From NCBI GenBank assembly GCA_965228435.1, contig OZ245818.1, forward strand, positions 4,340,001 through 4,404,000: a stretch of 64,000 nt of DNA. The letters are read 5' to 3'. The position numbers and the translations under genes are program-made. This stretch comes from Hoeflea_A sp965228435. GTDB taxonomy: Bacteria > Pseudomonadota > Alphaproteobacteria > Rhizobiales > Rhizobiaceae. The notes below the pieces were generated by a model, which made no database searches, was not told where the DNA came from, and saw only the letters and a list, made by a program, of their open reading frames with translations. Shown in pieces: positions 50,495-59,742 of this stretch (position 1 is the stretch's first letter; every line of letters begins with the position of its first letter).

Positions 50495-50890
50495 TTAGTC
50501 GTTCATCGTCAGGCCGCCATGCGGGCCGTTCCAATAGAAGCTCCGCGATGAGGTGACCCTGATCGTATAGCCATTCGACGCCCGATACTTGTTGCCACCC
50601 TGATCGCGGTAGAGGCGCTCCGGACCATTCTTGCCCTTGAGCGACTGAACGCGGTAGTCGCGACCGTTGGCCTTGACCTGAGCCCGGATCTTCGTGCCGG
50701 CACCGTCGCGGCCACTGAAAAATCCGGGGCTAAGGCCAATGTCGCTGGGCGGCGGACCAGTGTCGACCGGTGGCGGCGGTGGTGGCGGAGGCACGATACC
50801 TCCACCGCTCGTATCGGCGACACAGCCGGAGAGTGCCACGGCGCCCAGCAGAGCGACAAACAGGCGGCGGACGTTGACTGGATGAGACAT
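50495..50890 (-). CDS. small proline-rich lipoprotein
   Basis: A 131-residue predicted lipoprotein with lipobox LSGC at about residue 22 (LLGAVALSGCVADTS). A Gly/Pro linker with eight consecutive prolines follows, then a basic C-terminal region (RAQVKANGRDYRVQSLKG; YTIRVTSSRSFYW). No family recognised. It should be anchored in the outer or inner membrane. Confidence 0.75.
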   Translation of the reverse strand: MSHPVNVRRLFVALLGAVALSGCVADTSGGGIVPPPPPPPPVDTGPPPSDIGLSPGFFSGRDGAGTKIRAQVKANGRDYRVQSLKGKNGPERLYRDQGGNKYRASNGYTIRVTSSRSFYWNGPHGGLTMND

Positions 50891-51064
50891 TTCTTACTCC
50901 TCGTTGGTTGATGGTGCCCGGATTGGAATGGGCGGTCTGAGGTCGGATGCCGGATTCGGCTTACTCGAGTGCTTTTCCTCCTTGGCTTTTCCCATGCTGT
51001 GGTTCGGACACTTCGCCGGCTAAGCGGGTGCCGTTCTCGTTGTGGTTTGAGAAAGCGGTCGAAT

Positions 51065-51460
51065 TTATCTGCAGAGGCCCTGGGCATTGCGACCGCGCTG
51101 GCAAACGTCCTTAACGGCCATCGTCAGCAATTCCCATTGGCCGTCGCTGTTCAGGATGACGAAGCCTCGCCAGTGCTGTCCGCTGACGGAATCGTCCAGA
51201 AATCCGGATTTGACGATGTCGACCTGGAAGCCGGCTTCGACCCGTCGCACCGCCATATCCAAGGCGGGATTTCCTTCCAGACCTTCAGGATGATCGCGTA
51301 GAAAGGGCGTGATGACGTCTATGAACTGATCACCAGTGGCCAGACCCGGCGCAACCCGGATTTCGCGGAACTCACTGTCCGAACCGTCGGCCTTGGCCAA
51401 AGTTGAACATAGAGTCAGCATTGCAATGGCTGGCAATGTTCTCCGAATGATGCCTGTCAT
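51065..51460 (-). CDS. small secreted protein of unknown function
   Basis: A 131-residue exported protein; the start at 51460 (MTGIIRRTLPAIAMLTLC) gives a clear signal peptide ending near AKA. The mature part contains FREIRVAPGLATGDQFIDV and ends QRGRNAQGLCR with two cysteines that could pair. The 174 bp between its stop-side neighbour and the lipoprotein gene show nothing else. No family recognised. Confidence 0.65.
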   Translation of the reverse strand: MTGIIRRTLPAIAMLTLCSTLAKADGSDSEFREIRVAPGLATGDQFIDVITPFLRDHPEGLEGNPALDMAVRRVEAGFQVDIVKSGFLDDSVSGQHWRGFVILNSDGQWELLTMAVKDVCQRGRNAQGLCR

Positions 51461-51649
51461 ACCGCGCACGCCCTGCCTCCGTGTTTTGTTGTGGTGCAGT
51501 GTCGCGTGCGAACGGTCGGGGCAACATCCGGTAAACACCCCATTTTGTGTTGTTAATGAGTGACTTGCAGCCCTTTTGGCTCACTGAAATCGAGGCGTGC
51601 AGGAGCTCACCCGGGTCTGCCGAGTGTCAAAAGTCCATTGCGATTGGGA

Positions 51650-53674
51650 TCAGGCTACGGCCTGGGTGTCGGCTCTTGCGGCCTCGTTGTCACAGGAGAT
51701 TTGTGCTGGGATATCCACCGCTATCCCGGCACCGGATTGTCGCTGCTCCAGAATCCTGATCCCGTAACCGAAGCGGTTTGCCAGTTCCGAAACAATGTCG
51801 AGTCCAAATCCATGGCCATCATGTGCGCCGTTTTGCTCGGTGGTCAGCCGGACTGAGCGTCTGCAGGCTTCCTCGAATGCGTCACATGTCATGCCGGGAC
51901 CGGTATCGTGAACCTGGATGCTGACACCATCACCGACCCGGCGCACGCCGACAAGTACGCGACCGTCGGCTGTGTATTTGATTGCATTGGAAACCAGGTT
52001 GGAAACGATGCGCATGACCGCCAGAGGTTCGAAGGGTACGTCTGCGGTCGTCGGAACATAGGTGAATGTCAGACCCTTGTCGGCGGCGTCGGCGAGGAAC
52101 ATTTCATGCACCCCGCGCAGGACCTCATTGAGTGACATGTCGCCGATCTCGTCTTCACAGCCCGGTACATTCGGATCATCGGTCGTCGACTGATCGAGGT
52201 GATCGGTCACAAGATTTTCCAGGTAGTTGAAGCTGTCATTGATGTCGCTGTAGCTGGCGTCCCGGTCCGGTTCGTTTCTGATTGCGCCGTGCACCGCGAG
52301 GCGCAATGCATGCAGCGGCTGCCTCAGGTCGTGAACGGCATTCTGGAACTGCCGATCACGGCGGGCTGAATTCTGGGTGGCAAGATCGTAGCGCGCCTCG
52401 AGATCGCGCAACCTGTTTGCCAGGTCGAGATTGCGTTGCGCCTGATCCAGGCTCGTCTGCAAGGCCTTCTGGTGTCTTCGCCGCAGCTGGTTGTAGCGGT
52501 CGATGATGGCCATGCCCATCAGCATGGCGTCGATGACCATGACCGCGCGCATGCTGTCGTATTGGAACTCCTGCGAAATCTCGATCCCGAACCAGTGACG
52601 GGATGTCATCATGGCCGCCGACGCGGCAGCACCCAGCCAGGCAAGGACGTAAAAACGCACCTCACGGAAGCGGGTTCTGGCGGCGACCAATCCGGCGATG
52701 GTGAAAACCGAAACGGCGAAGAGTGCCACCAGGATCAGGTATTTCTTGACGATGCTGGTATCGATCACGAAAGCCGAAAGCACCAGCAGGATGGTGCCTG
52801 AGATGATGCCCAGCAGCAGTTTATCGATCAGCGGATGATGTTTGGGTGTGTTGAGAAATACCCGGGCGTAGACCGATCCGAAGACGACATAGGCCGAGCC
52901 GGTCACGACGGACGCCACACTGTTGAACAACGGATAGTCCGGCCAAAGATACTGAAACGCCACCCCATCGGAATGCATGATGTAGAGCAGGGTGCTTGCG
53001 GCGTAGGCGATGTAGGCCGGAAAGATGGATTGCCGCAGTACCAACATCGCGAGAAGCGCGATCGCAATCAGGATCAGCATCATTCCGTAAAAGACGAAAT
53101 TCTTGGCTGACCTCTGTGCTGCGATATCGGTGAAACTTTCAACTGTCTCGATGCTGAGCGGCAGATTGGTTGACCCTTCCGTCCAGAACCGGACGAAAAC
53201 GGTCACTGTTTCGCCGGGACCTGTCTGCAAGGGCACCACGAGTTCCGGGAAGGCGATGGCTCTTGTCGAAAACGGTGAATCGATATCCTGAGCCAGCGGG
53301 TGCGTGGTTTTGCCATCTGCCCCGACCACATAGACGTGGAAGATCTGCTTGAAGTTTTCCTGAAAAAAGAGCCGCCACTGTGTGGTGTGCGGAGTTCCGT
53401 TTGTCAGGACCAGTCGTAGCCAGATCATCGAATGGGTGTATCCGAAATCTGGAACGACGGTTTCGATTGGTTTGAATTCCTCGGCCTTTTCGTCGATCAC
53501 GTCCGCCAATGAGAGAGCGTGTGAGTCGTCCATCAGATAGTCGAAATGAGCACCAACCGATTCCGTATCGACCGGTCCGGCGATTTCAAGGGCTCGGTCC
53601 GTCGCTGGTGTAGCGAATGCGAGTGCGTTCCAGAGAAATAAAGCCGTGACAAGCACGACCATCCTTGCCAGCAT
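51650..53674 (-). CDS. 7TMR-DISM sensor histidine kinase
   Basis: A 674-residue membrane kinase. After a signal sequence comes a periplasmic 7TMR-DISM extracellular domain (about 30-190, with HSMIWLRLVLTNGT and VFVRFWTEGSTNLPLSIE), then seven transmembrane helices (about 195-400), a coiled coil, and a HisKA domain with H-box AVHDLRQPLHALRL (His near residue 450). The ATPase domain is intact (NLVSNAIKYTADG; DTGPGM; GHGFGLDIVSEL). The start at 53674 lies only 30 bp from the divergent regulator gene. The frame stays open back through that gene, but antisense. Confidence 0.9.
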   Translation of the reverse strand: MLARMVVLVTALFLWNALAFATPATDRALEIAGPVDTESVGAHFDYLMDDSHALSLADVIDEKAEEFKPIETVVPDFGYTHSMIWLRLVLTNGTPHTTQWRLFFQENFKQIFHVYVVGADGKTTHPLAQDIDSPFSTRAIAFPELVVPLQTGPGETVTVFVRFWTEGSTNLPLSIETVESFTDIAAQRSAKNFVFYGMMLILIAIALLAMLVLRQSIFPAYIAYAASTLLYIMHSDGVAFQYLWPDYPLFNSVASVVTGSAYVVFGSVYARVFLNTPKHHPLIDKLLLGIISGTILLVLSAFVIDTSIVKKYLILVALFAVSVFTIAGLVAARTRFREVRFYVLAWLGAAASAAMMTSRHWFGIEISQEFQYDSMRAVMVIDAMLMGMAIIDRYNQLRRRHQKALQTSLDQAQRNLDLANRLRDLEARYDLATQNSARRDRQFQNAVHDLRQPLHALRLAVHGAIRNEPDRDASYSDINDSFNYLENLVTDHLDQSTTDDPNVPGCEDEIGDMSLNEVLRGVHEMFLADAADKGLTFTYVPTTADVPFEPLAVMRIVSNLVSNAIKYTADGRVLVGVRRVGDGVSIQVHDTGPGMTCDAFEEACRRSVRLTTEQNGAHDGHGFGLDIVSELANRFGYGIRILEQRQSGAGIAVDIPAQISCDNEAARADTQAVA

Positions 53675-53704
53675 GGCCTTGATGGGGTTCCTGGATTCGA
53701 TTCG

Positions 53705-54322
53705 ATGCCGACGACGATACTGATCGCCGACGATCATGCGCTGACGGCGCAGGGAACACGCGCTGCCGTGGAAAGCATGCACGATTTCGAAATCGTCTCG
53801 GTCGTCGGGAACGGTATCGAGGCCATCGCGGGAATCAAGAAGCACCGGCCGGATTGCGCGCTGCTTGACCTCATCATGCCGGGTGCAACCGGCCTGGAAG
53901 TGATGATCGAAGCTCGCCGCTGGAGCCCGCAGACACGGATCGTGGTTGTCACCGGAAGTCCCAGTGCCGGTCTGTTCCAACAACTCGTCGACGGTGGAGC
54001 CGAGGGGATCTTCCTCAAGTCTGCTCCGATTTCCGAACTGCGCGATGGCCTGCGAGACATTGCCGCCGGACGCAGGATCATTGGTGCAGGTGCCCAGGAA
54101 ATTCTCGCTCGTTCCTCCGAAGCCGGCGCTCTCTCGCGGCGCGAGGCCGAGGTCCTGCAGTGCATTGCGCGTGGTCTCTCGAACAGCGGAATTGCCGATC
54201 ATCTGAGCATCAGTCCCAAGACGGTCGACAGCCATCGCACCAATCTCATGCGCAAGCTCAAAGTGAATTCCACCGCCACTCTCCTCGTCAGGGCCATGCG
54301 CGACGGGCTGATCGATGTTTAG
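53705..54322 (+). CDS. LuxR/NarL-type response regulator
   Basis: A 205-residue two-component regulator. Receiver domain: ILIADDHAL, phospho-Asp near residue 55 in CALLDLIMPG, and Lys in IFLKSAP. LuxR HTH: LSRREAEVLQCIARGLSN and SPKTVDSHRTNLMRKL. It is divergent from the 7TMR-DISM kinase with a 30-bp gap, so the two are the obvious pair and their promoters must overlap each other's coding starts. Confidence 0.92.
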   Translation: MPTTILIADDHALTAQGTRAAVESMHDFEIVSVVGNGIEAIAGIKKHRPDCALLDLIMPGATGLEVMIEARRWSPQTRIVVVTGSPSAGLFQQLVDGGAEGIFLKSAPISELRDGLRDIAAGRRIIGAGAQEILARSSEAGALSRREAEVLQCIARGLSNSGIADHLSISPKTVDSHRTNLMRKLKVNSTATLLVRAMRDGLIDV

Positions 54323-54366
54323 CCGGTACACGACCTGGCAAGTGTCGGCTGAATCCTCCGAATTGT

Positions 54367-54390
54367 AAATTGGGGTGATCGCCCCAATTT
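54367..54390 (+). terminator. intrinsic-type terminator after the response regulator gene
   Basis: Perfect 9-bp stem AAATTGGGG / CCCCAATTT with a 6-nt loop, 44 nt after the stop, ending in TTTGTCTG. Being A/T-flanked on both sides it could also serve the convergent PPK2 gene. Confidence 0.65.
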
Positions 54391-54493
54391 GTCTGCTTGG
54401 CGATGGGGAACGGATTCCGGCTAATGATCAGTCGTTGGGAGCGGCGAGTAGCGTCATTGGAACCCTTTCGATGGTCCTGTATGCAGAGTTTCT

Positions 54494-55411
54494 TCAGTAA
54501 ACCTCCGGAACATAAAGCTCCGGCGGCAGGACCTTGCGTTCGTAGTTCGGATTGAACACCCGATCCGGCAAGACCACCGGTTCATGCGGCACCTCTTCGT
54601 AGGGGACCTGCGACAACAGATGGTGGATGCAGTTCAGACGCGCGCGCTTCTTGTCGTTGCCCTCGACAATGTACCAGGGTGCTTCCGGGATATTGGTCCG
54701 TTCGAGCATCTCTTCCTTGACCTTGGTATACTGCTCCCAGCGGATGCGCGATTGAAGGTCCATGGGGCTGAGCTTCCACTGCTTGATAGGATCGTGGACG
54801 CGCATCAGGAAGCGCAGTTGCTGCTCCTGGTCGGTAATCGAAAACCAGTATTTGATCAGCTTGATGCCAGACCGTTCCAACATGCGTTCGAACTCCGAGA
54901 CATCGCCGAAAAAGTCCTCGACTTCGCCTTCCGAAGCGAAGTCCATGACGCGTTCGACGCCGGCGCGGTTGTACCAGGAGCGGTCGAACAGCACGATTTC
55001 CCCATCAGCCGGAAGGTGCGGCACGTAGCGTTGAAAATACCATTGCCGTTTTTCGCGTTCAGTCGGTGCGGGCAAGGCGACCGTTCTGCAGACGCGCGGA
55101 TTGAGCCGCTGGGTGATGCGCTTGATGACGCCACCCTTGCCGGCGGCGTCCCGACCCTCGAAGATCACCACAAGCCGGTAGCCGGTGTGCTGAACCCAAT
55201 CCTGCAGTTTGACCAGTTCGGCTTGCAGTCGCAGCAACTCACGAAAGTAGAAACGGCGGTCCAGGGTCGACTTGTGCTTGAGGTCTGAGATCTGCTGCAG
55301 CTCGCGGCTGATCCGCTCGTCGTCGATCTCCATTTCCAGTTCTTCGTCGAAACTGTCCTGCAGCTCCTCGTCGACCCAGCTCCGCTCGTTTTCGTCATTC
55401 GCATTGATCAT
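54494..55411 (-). CDS. ppk2: polyphosphate kinase 2 family protein (first copy)
   Basis: Polyphosphate-nucleotide phosphotransferase, 305 residues. Walker A: FEGRDAAGKGGVIKRI (near residue 95). Lid: PTEREKRQWYFQRYVP. Walker B: VLFDRSWYNRAGVERVM. The enzyme transfers phosphate between polyphosphate and NDP or NMP; the subclass cannot be fixed here. The start at 55411 (MINANDENERSW) gives an acidic helical N-terminal extension. A second, closely similar copy lies at 63412. Confidence 0.92.
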   Translation of the reverse strand: MINANDENERSWVDEELQDSFDEELEMEIDDERISRELQQISDLKHKSTLDRRFYFRELLRLQAELVKLQDWVQHTGYRLVVIFEGRDAAGKGGVIKRITQRLNPRVCRTVALPAPTEREKRQWYFQRYVPHLPADGEIVLFDRSWYNRAGVERVMDFASEGEVEDFFGDVSEFERMLERSGIKLIKYWFSITDQEQQLRFLMRVHDPIKQWKLSPMDLQSRIRWEQYTKVKEEMLERTNIPEAPWYIVEGNDKKRARLNCIHHLLSQVPYEEVPHEPVVLPDRVFNPNYERKVLPPELYVPEVY

Positions 55412-55551
55412 TCCGCACTCCCTCCATCGCGCTGCACCTTGCAGTGCCACCAATCACTCGAACTGCCGCCCATCATAGGGGATCAATGCGACAACGGTTT
55501 GCGGAATATCAAGGATTGTTCCGATTTTTGCTGCTCAATTCGGCCGCAATT

Positions 55552-55589
55552 TCCAAAACAAAAAGGCAGTGGCTTGCGGCCACCGCCTT
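55552..55589 (-). terminator. intrinsic terminator of the chemoreceptor gene
   Basis: On the minus strand an 11-bp stem (AAGGCGGTGGC with GCCACTGCCTT, one mismatch) and 5-nt loop is followed by TTTTTGTTTTGG. It lies 34 nt after the chemoreceptor stop. Confidence 0.8.
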
Positions 55590-55622
55590 CGTTTTATTGC
55601 CCCGCCGATTGGCCGGAACGGC

Positions 55623-57896
55623 TCAGCCCGCCAAGCGCTGCTCTTCCTCGAACCCGAGCGGCTGGCCAGCGCCTGTCAGCTGGAATTCGCTGACCATCAA
55701 GGAGAGCTTCCCGACGTCGTCCGCAAGTTGATGGGTCACGGCGTTCGTCTGCTCGACCATGGCGGCGTTCTGCTGGGTCATCTGATCCATTTGTACAACG
55801 GCGCTGTTGACCTCCTGAACGCCGGACAACTGCTCCTTGGCGGCAGTGGCCACGGTGCCAATTCGATCGTTGATCTCGGTGACGTGGCGAGAGATTTCCT
55901 CCAGCGCCTGACCGGTTTCCCTGACCAGGCCGACACCACTGCTCACTTCCTGTCCTGATTTGGTGATCAGCTGCTTAATCTCGCTGGCGGCGCTTGCCGC
56001 CCGTTGCGCGAGCTCCCGCACTTCCTGGGCGACAACCGCAAAGCCCTTGCCGGCCTCACCCGCGCGGGCCGCTTCGACCCCGGCATTGAGAGCGAGCAGG
56101 TTGGTCTGGAAGGCAATCTCGTCGATGACGCCGATAATGCTGGAGATCTCGGAGGACGCCTTTTCGATCCCCTCCATGGCGGCGACAGCGTCTGCGACGA
56201 CTGCGCTCGAGCGATCCGCGTCACCCTTGGCCGTATTGGCCATTTCGGCAGCCTCGGCGGCGCGTTCAGACGCCTCCTGAACCGTCGACGTGATCTCCTC
56301 GAGTGCCGCTGAGGTTTCCTCCAGCGAAGCAGCCTGCTGTTCCGTCCGGCGCGACAGATCATCGGCCGCCGCTCGCATTTCGTTGGCATTGCCATCGATC
56401 GACCCGGCGGTGCCGCGGATTTGCGTCAGTGTTGAGTTGAGCCTTTCGACCGACATGTTGAAGTCGACACGCAGGCGATCAAGGCTGTCCATGAAGGGTT
56501 CATCGAGACGCACTGACAGGTCTCCTTCTGAGAGTCGTGTCAGGCCGTTGGCCAACGCGTCGACCGCGTGCTGCATTTGCGCTGCTTCATCAGCGTCGTT
56601 TGCAGCACGTTCTGCCGTTTCCCGTTCGCTGGCTGCCCGATGTTCTTCCGCCTCGCGCTCCAGACGTTCCTTCTCGATCGTCGCTTCCTTGAAGATTGCG
56701 ACGGAGCGGACCATGTCGCCGATTTCGTCGTTGCGATCCGCGTTGTCGATGTCAAAATCAGTCCGGCCCTCGCTCAACGCCCGCATATTGGTGACCAGTG
56801 CGAGGATCGGCTTGGTCAGGGTGCGCGAAAACAGCAGCGCGCTTGCCAGCGCAGCGCCGAGAAGCAGCAGCGCCACGATCAGCACCAGATTGCGCATCGA
56901 TGTAACTGCAGCGCCCGCTTCCTTGCTATCCACGAGCGCGGCAACCACCCAGTTGGAGTTGAGAAAGTCGACCCTGGCGAAGGCAGCATCAGCCGTCATG
57001 TTCTGATATTCGGCCGCTTCGGCATTGAGCACCTCCTGCGTCGGCAACGCAGAAAAGGCGGTTGGATCGACACTGGCGCTGCCGATGTCATTGTTTTCCG
57101 ACAGGTGGGAATCGGTCAGCAGCGCACCGTCCGAACGCAGCAGGACCGTTTCCCCTGTGCGGCCCAATCCCGTTCGGTTGCTCATGATTTGCGCGATCCG
57201 CTCGGTGGGGAGCGCCACGATGAATGCGCCCTTGACTTCATCTCCGACGATCACCGATCGGCCGATAAAGGCCGTGAGGGGCTGCGTACCGGGCGCGTAA
57301 GGGCTGTAGTCGACAAATGTAAGGCCCTGATCCGGGGCCTGAGCAACTGCGTTGCTGTAGGCCTTGGAAAGTGGCGTGGCCTGCCACTCCCCTTCCGTGA
57401 TGGTGGCGCCGAAATCGTCACGCTTGAGCAGCGTGTAGACAACTTTGCCGTCCGCATTGATCAGGTAGATGTCCTCGAACCCGTTTTCCTGGGCGATTTT
57501 ATCGAAGATTGCCCCGTATTTCTTGTGGTGATTCAAGTATACCCCGGCGCCGGCAGCTCTCACCTGCTCCTTGTCCGGCTCTGAACTGGAGCTGTCCTTG
57601 ACGATTCCGATGAAGTCCTGTCCCTTTCCTTCCTCGACCATGCTGAGGCCGATGCCAAAGAGGTTTAGCGCGGCGGCCACGTCATGGGTCACAGCGATTT
57701 CATCGACATCCTTGCGAGCGCCATCAAGATAGGTTTCGAGTTGGTTCCGCCTGCCGTCGGCGATCGCGGACAGCTTTTCCTGGTATTCCTGCTTCAGGGC
57801 ATTGGAACTGATGAACAGGGCGCCGGCACTGGAGGCGGCGATTGAAACGACGGTAAGGATTGCAGCCGCGAGCGGCAGTTTCCTGGAGATGAGCAT
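55623..57896 (-). CDS. methyl-accepting chemotaxis protein
   Basis: Transmembrane chemoreceptor of 757 residues. TM1 (LPLAAAILTVVSIAASSAGALF), a periplasmic double-Cache-like sensor (about 35-320; FEDIYLINADGKVVYTLL; TGETVLLRSDGALLTDS), TM2 near residue 330, a HAMP domain (ILALVTNMRALSEGRTDFDI), a long coiled coil, and the signalling tip EIAFQTNLLALNAGVEAARAGEAGKGFAVVAQEVR (landmark residues 620-655). No CheR-tethering pentapeptide at the C terminus. The ATG at 57896 is used; upstream open frame has no supporting features. Confidence 0.94.
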   Translation of the reverse strand: MLISRKLPLAAAILTVVSIAASSAGALFISSNALKQEYQEKLSAIADGRRNQLETYLDGARKDVDEIAVTHDVAAALNLFGIGLSMVEEGKGQDFIGIVKDSSSSEPDKEQVRAAGAGVYLNHHKKYGAIFDKIAQENGFEDIYLINADGKVVYTLLKRDDFGATITEGEWQATPLSKAYSNAVAQAPDQGLTFVDYSPYAPGTQPLTAFIGRSVIVGDEVKGAFIVALPTERIAQIMSNRTGLGRTGETVLLRSDGALLTDSHLSENNDIGSASVDPTAFSALPTQEVLNAEAAEYQNMTADAAFARVDFLNSNWVVAALVDSKEAGAAVTSMRNLVLIVALLLLGAALASALLFSRTLTKPILALVTNMRALSEGRTDFDIDNADRNDEIGDMVRSVAIFKEATIEKERLEREAEEHRAASERETAERAANDADEAAQMQHAVDALANGLTRLSEGDLSVRLDEPFMDSLDRLRVDFNMSVERLNSTLTQIRGTAGSIDGNANEMRAAADDLSRRTEQQAASLEETSAALEEITSTVQEASERAAEAAEMANTAKGDADRSSAVVADAVAAMEGIEKASSEISSIIGVIDEIAFQTNLLALNAGVEAARAGEAGKGFAVVAQEVRELAQRAASAASEIKQLITKSGQEVSSGVGLVRETGQALEEISRHVTEINDRIGTVATAAKEQLSGVQEVNSAVVQMDQMTQQNAAMVEQTNAVTHQLADDVGKLSLMVSEFQLTGAGQPLGFEEEQRLAG

Positions 57897-58204
57897 GGCG
57901 CTTCCGAGCGAAAAAGGGAGGAGAAAACATGCCGCACGGCAGCCGGTCCGAGGCGTCATGCATGTTCGCACCGTGGCGCGAATGACCGGTATGGTTGTGA
58001 AACCTAGGGGTTAATTGCAAAAGTATGATTAACGGATTGATTGCGGAATTTTGTAGTTTGTAACAATCGGCTTCTTGAACTTGACCTGTCGGGGTTGAGT
58101 GCTCGACCAGGATCAGGTTTTAGCCAGCAAACCATGGCCTTTGTGCCGACCGGTTCTACCTATTGAGCTTCTTAGGAATATGAATCCGTCAATGGAGGAA
58201 CGAC
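57897..58204. other. 308-bp divergent intergenic region, chemoreceptor / SDR
   Basis: No gene seen. The centre (about 58012-58075) is AT-rich relative to the surroundings and probably carries the promoters of both flanking genes. GGAGG lies just before the SDR start. I see no clear dyad or repeat. Confidence 0.5.
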
Positions 58205-58903
58205 ATGACTCAACCGCAGGCGCTGATCGTCGGAGTCGGCGACGGCCTATCGGCATCGTTGGCGCGGCTTCTACACCGGGAGGGGTACCGGCTAATCCTG
58301 GCGGCGCGCAATGTCGACAAGATCGGGACGCTGGCCGGCGATACCGGGGCGCAGGTTGTGGTCTGCGATGCGGCGCGCAGCGAGGATGTGAAACGGCTTT
58401 TCGGTGCCATCGACGGTCGACTTGACGTGGCAATCTACAATCCCTCTGCGCGTCAGCGCGGCCCGTTGACCGAACTCGATCCCGAGGCTGTCCGCCATGC
58501 AATCGAGGTTACGGCCTTCGGTGCATTCCTAGTCGGTCAGGCGGCAGCGCAGAAGATGGAGGCTCAGGCCGAAGACGATGGCCAGCGCGGAACCATCCTG
58601 TTCACCGGCGCTTCCGCCGGCGTCAAGGGCTTTCCGCAATCCGCGCCTTTCGCAATGGGGAAATTCGCACAGCGCGGGCTCGCCGAATCCATGGCTCGCG
58701 AGCTGCATCCAAAGGGTATCCATGTCGCCTGGATCAATATCGACGGGGGCATCCGCAATCCCGGTGTCAACGAGCCGGCCGACCGGCCTGATTCCATGCT
58801 CGACCCGGATGCCATTGCTGCCAACTATCTCAACCTCATCCGCCAGGACCGCTCGACCTGGACCAATGAGCTCGCGGTTCGGCCCTGGGTGGAACGGTTT
58901 TAG
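58205..58903 (+). CDS. short-chain dehydrogenase/reductase family protein
   Basis: A 232-residue SDR. The cofactor loop reads VGVGDGLSASLARLL (a variant of TGxxxGIG), with NPSARQRGP in the NNAG position. The catalytic Ser region is LFTGASAGVKG, but the usual YxxxK is replaced by a SAPFAMGKFAQRGL segment: the Lys is present and the Tyr is Phe or absent. It may therefore be a non-canonical or divergent SDR. Strong GGAGG upstream of the ATG. Confidence 0.85.
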   Translation: MTQPQALIVGVGDGLSASLARLLHREGYRLILAARNVDKIGTLAGDTGAQVVVCDAARSEDVKRLFGAIDGRLDVAIYNPSARQRGPLTELDPEAVRHAIEVTAFGAFLVGQAAAQKMEAQAEDDGQRGTILFTGASAGVKGFPQSAPFAMGKFAQRGLAESMARELHPKGIHVAWINIDGGIRNPGVNEPADRPDSMLDPDAIAANYLNLIRQDRSTWTNELAVRPWVERF

Positions 58904-58929
58904 GCGGACGTCGTCTTTTGCAAACGGCG

Positions 58930-58957
58930 GCGCCTCGCACCTGAACGCACGAGGCGC
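58930..58957. terminator. hairpin between convergent genes
   Basis: Perfect 8-bp stem GCGCCTCG / CGAGGCGC with a 12-nt loop, 27 nt after the SDR stop and 15 bp before the end of the minus-strand gene. Likely shared terminator. Confidence 0.6.
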
Positions 58958-58971
58958 TGCTCTAGTGGTCG

Positions 58972-59619
58972 CTATTCATCGAGCGGAAACAGGGCCGCCT
59001 GAATGGTTTTGCAGTTGAAGTCGCCTTTCGCGCCGTCCGCCAGGGCCGTATCCGGATAGTAGGACGGCAGACTTTCATCGGCACAGCCGGCGCGAAAACT
59101 GGTCAACATGTCCTGCGCGATAGCGGGATCCAGCGGCCCGTGATTGTGCATCGGCAGGTGATACTCGGCGGCTTCCGGGCTGTGGAAGGTCGTGTCGAAG
59201 AAGTTTCCTTCGACATCGCCCTTCGGCAAGTAACCGGCCAGCGAGATTGTCCCGTCCTCGGCCACCACGCCGCCGGCTGCCAGGGTCACGACCGTATCGT
59301 TTTTGATGCCGTCTCCCATCGCCTCCTTTGGCGTGCAGGGATTGGCCTTGCAGTTCTGATGCTTCTGAATGGCCACCCACCAAATCGTCACGACATCCCC
59401 GGGAGTCAGGCCGGCGGATTTGATCGCCATCGCAGCCCCGAACGGACCCTTTTCGAGAACCGCTGTGGTTCCGTCAATTGGCCCGGGCGGCTTGCCGCTG
59501 GGCGGTGTCCAACTCATCGGTTTTGTGATTCCATCGGCAAGCGCTGAACCGGTCAGGAGCAATGCGATCGCCGCACCCGATACCGCCCTCAAGAGGCTGT
59601 TGAATAGACTGTTTGTCAT
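58972..59619 (-). CDS. secreted protein of unknown function
   Basis: A 215-residue exported protein; the ATG at 59619 gives a signal peptide (AVSGAAIALLLTGSALA). The mature part has KPMSWTPPSGKPPGPIDGTT, a cysteine pair (NCKANPCTP) and a His-rich stretch YHLPMHNHGPLDP that could bind metal. No family recognised. Divergent from the CadC-like regulator gene, 123 bp away, which might control it. Confidence 0.68.
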   Translation of the reverse strand: MTNSLFNSLLRAVSGAAIALLLTGSALADGITKPMSWTPPSGKPPGPIDGTTAVLEKGPFGAAMAIKSAGLTPGDVVTIWWVAIQKHQNCKANPCTPKEAMGDGIKNDTVVTLAAGGVVAEDGTISLAGYLPKGDVEGNFFDTTFHSPEAAEYHLPMHNHGPLDPAIAQDMLTSFRAGCADESLPSYYPDTALADGAKGDFNCKTIQAALFPLDE

Positions 59620-59742
59620 CGATGTCTCCAGAGTTGTAATTTCATTTTCCCATGGCTGCTCCGGATTGCAAGATTTGCGCAACCGGCTATGTTCAGATTG
59701 GGAAGCATTGAACCCTGAGTCCTGAAATCAGGATGAAATATT

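Noticed and set aside
53675..54331. Upstream extension of the 7TMR-DISM kinase frame
   Set aside because: It runs antisense through the whole divergent response-regulator gene; the signal sequence begins at the ATG at 53674.
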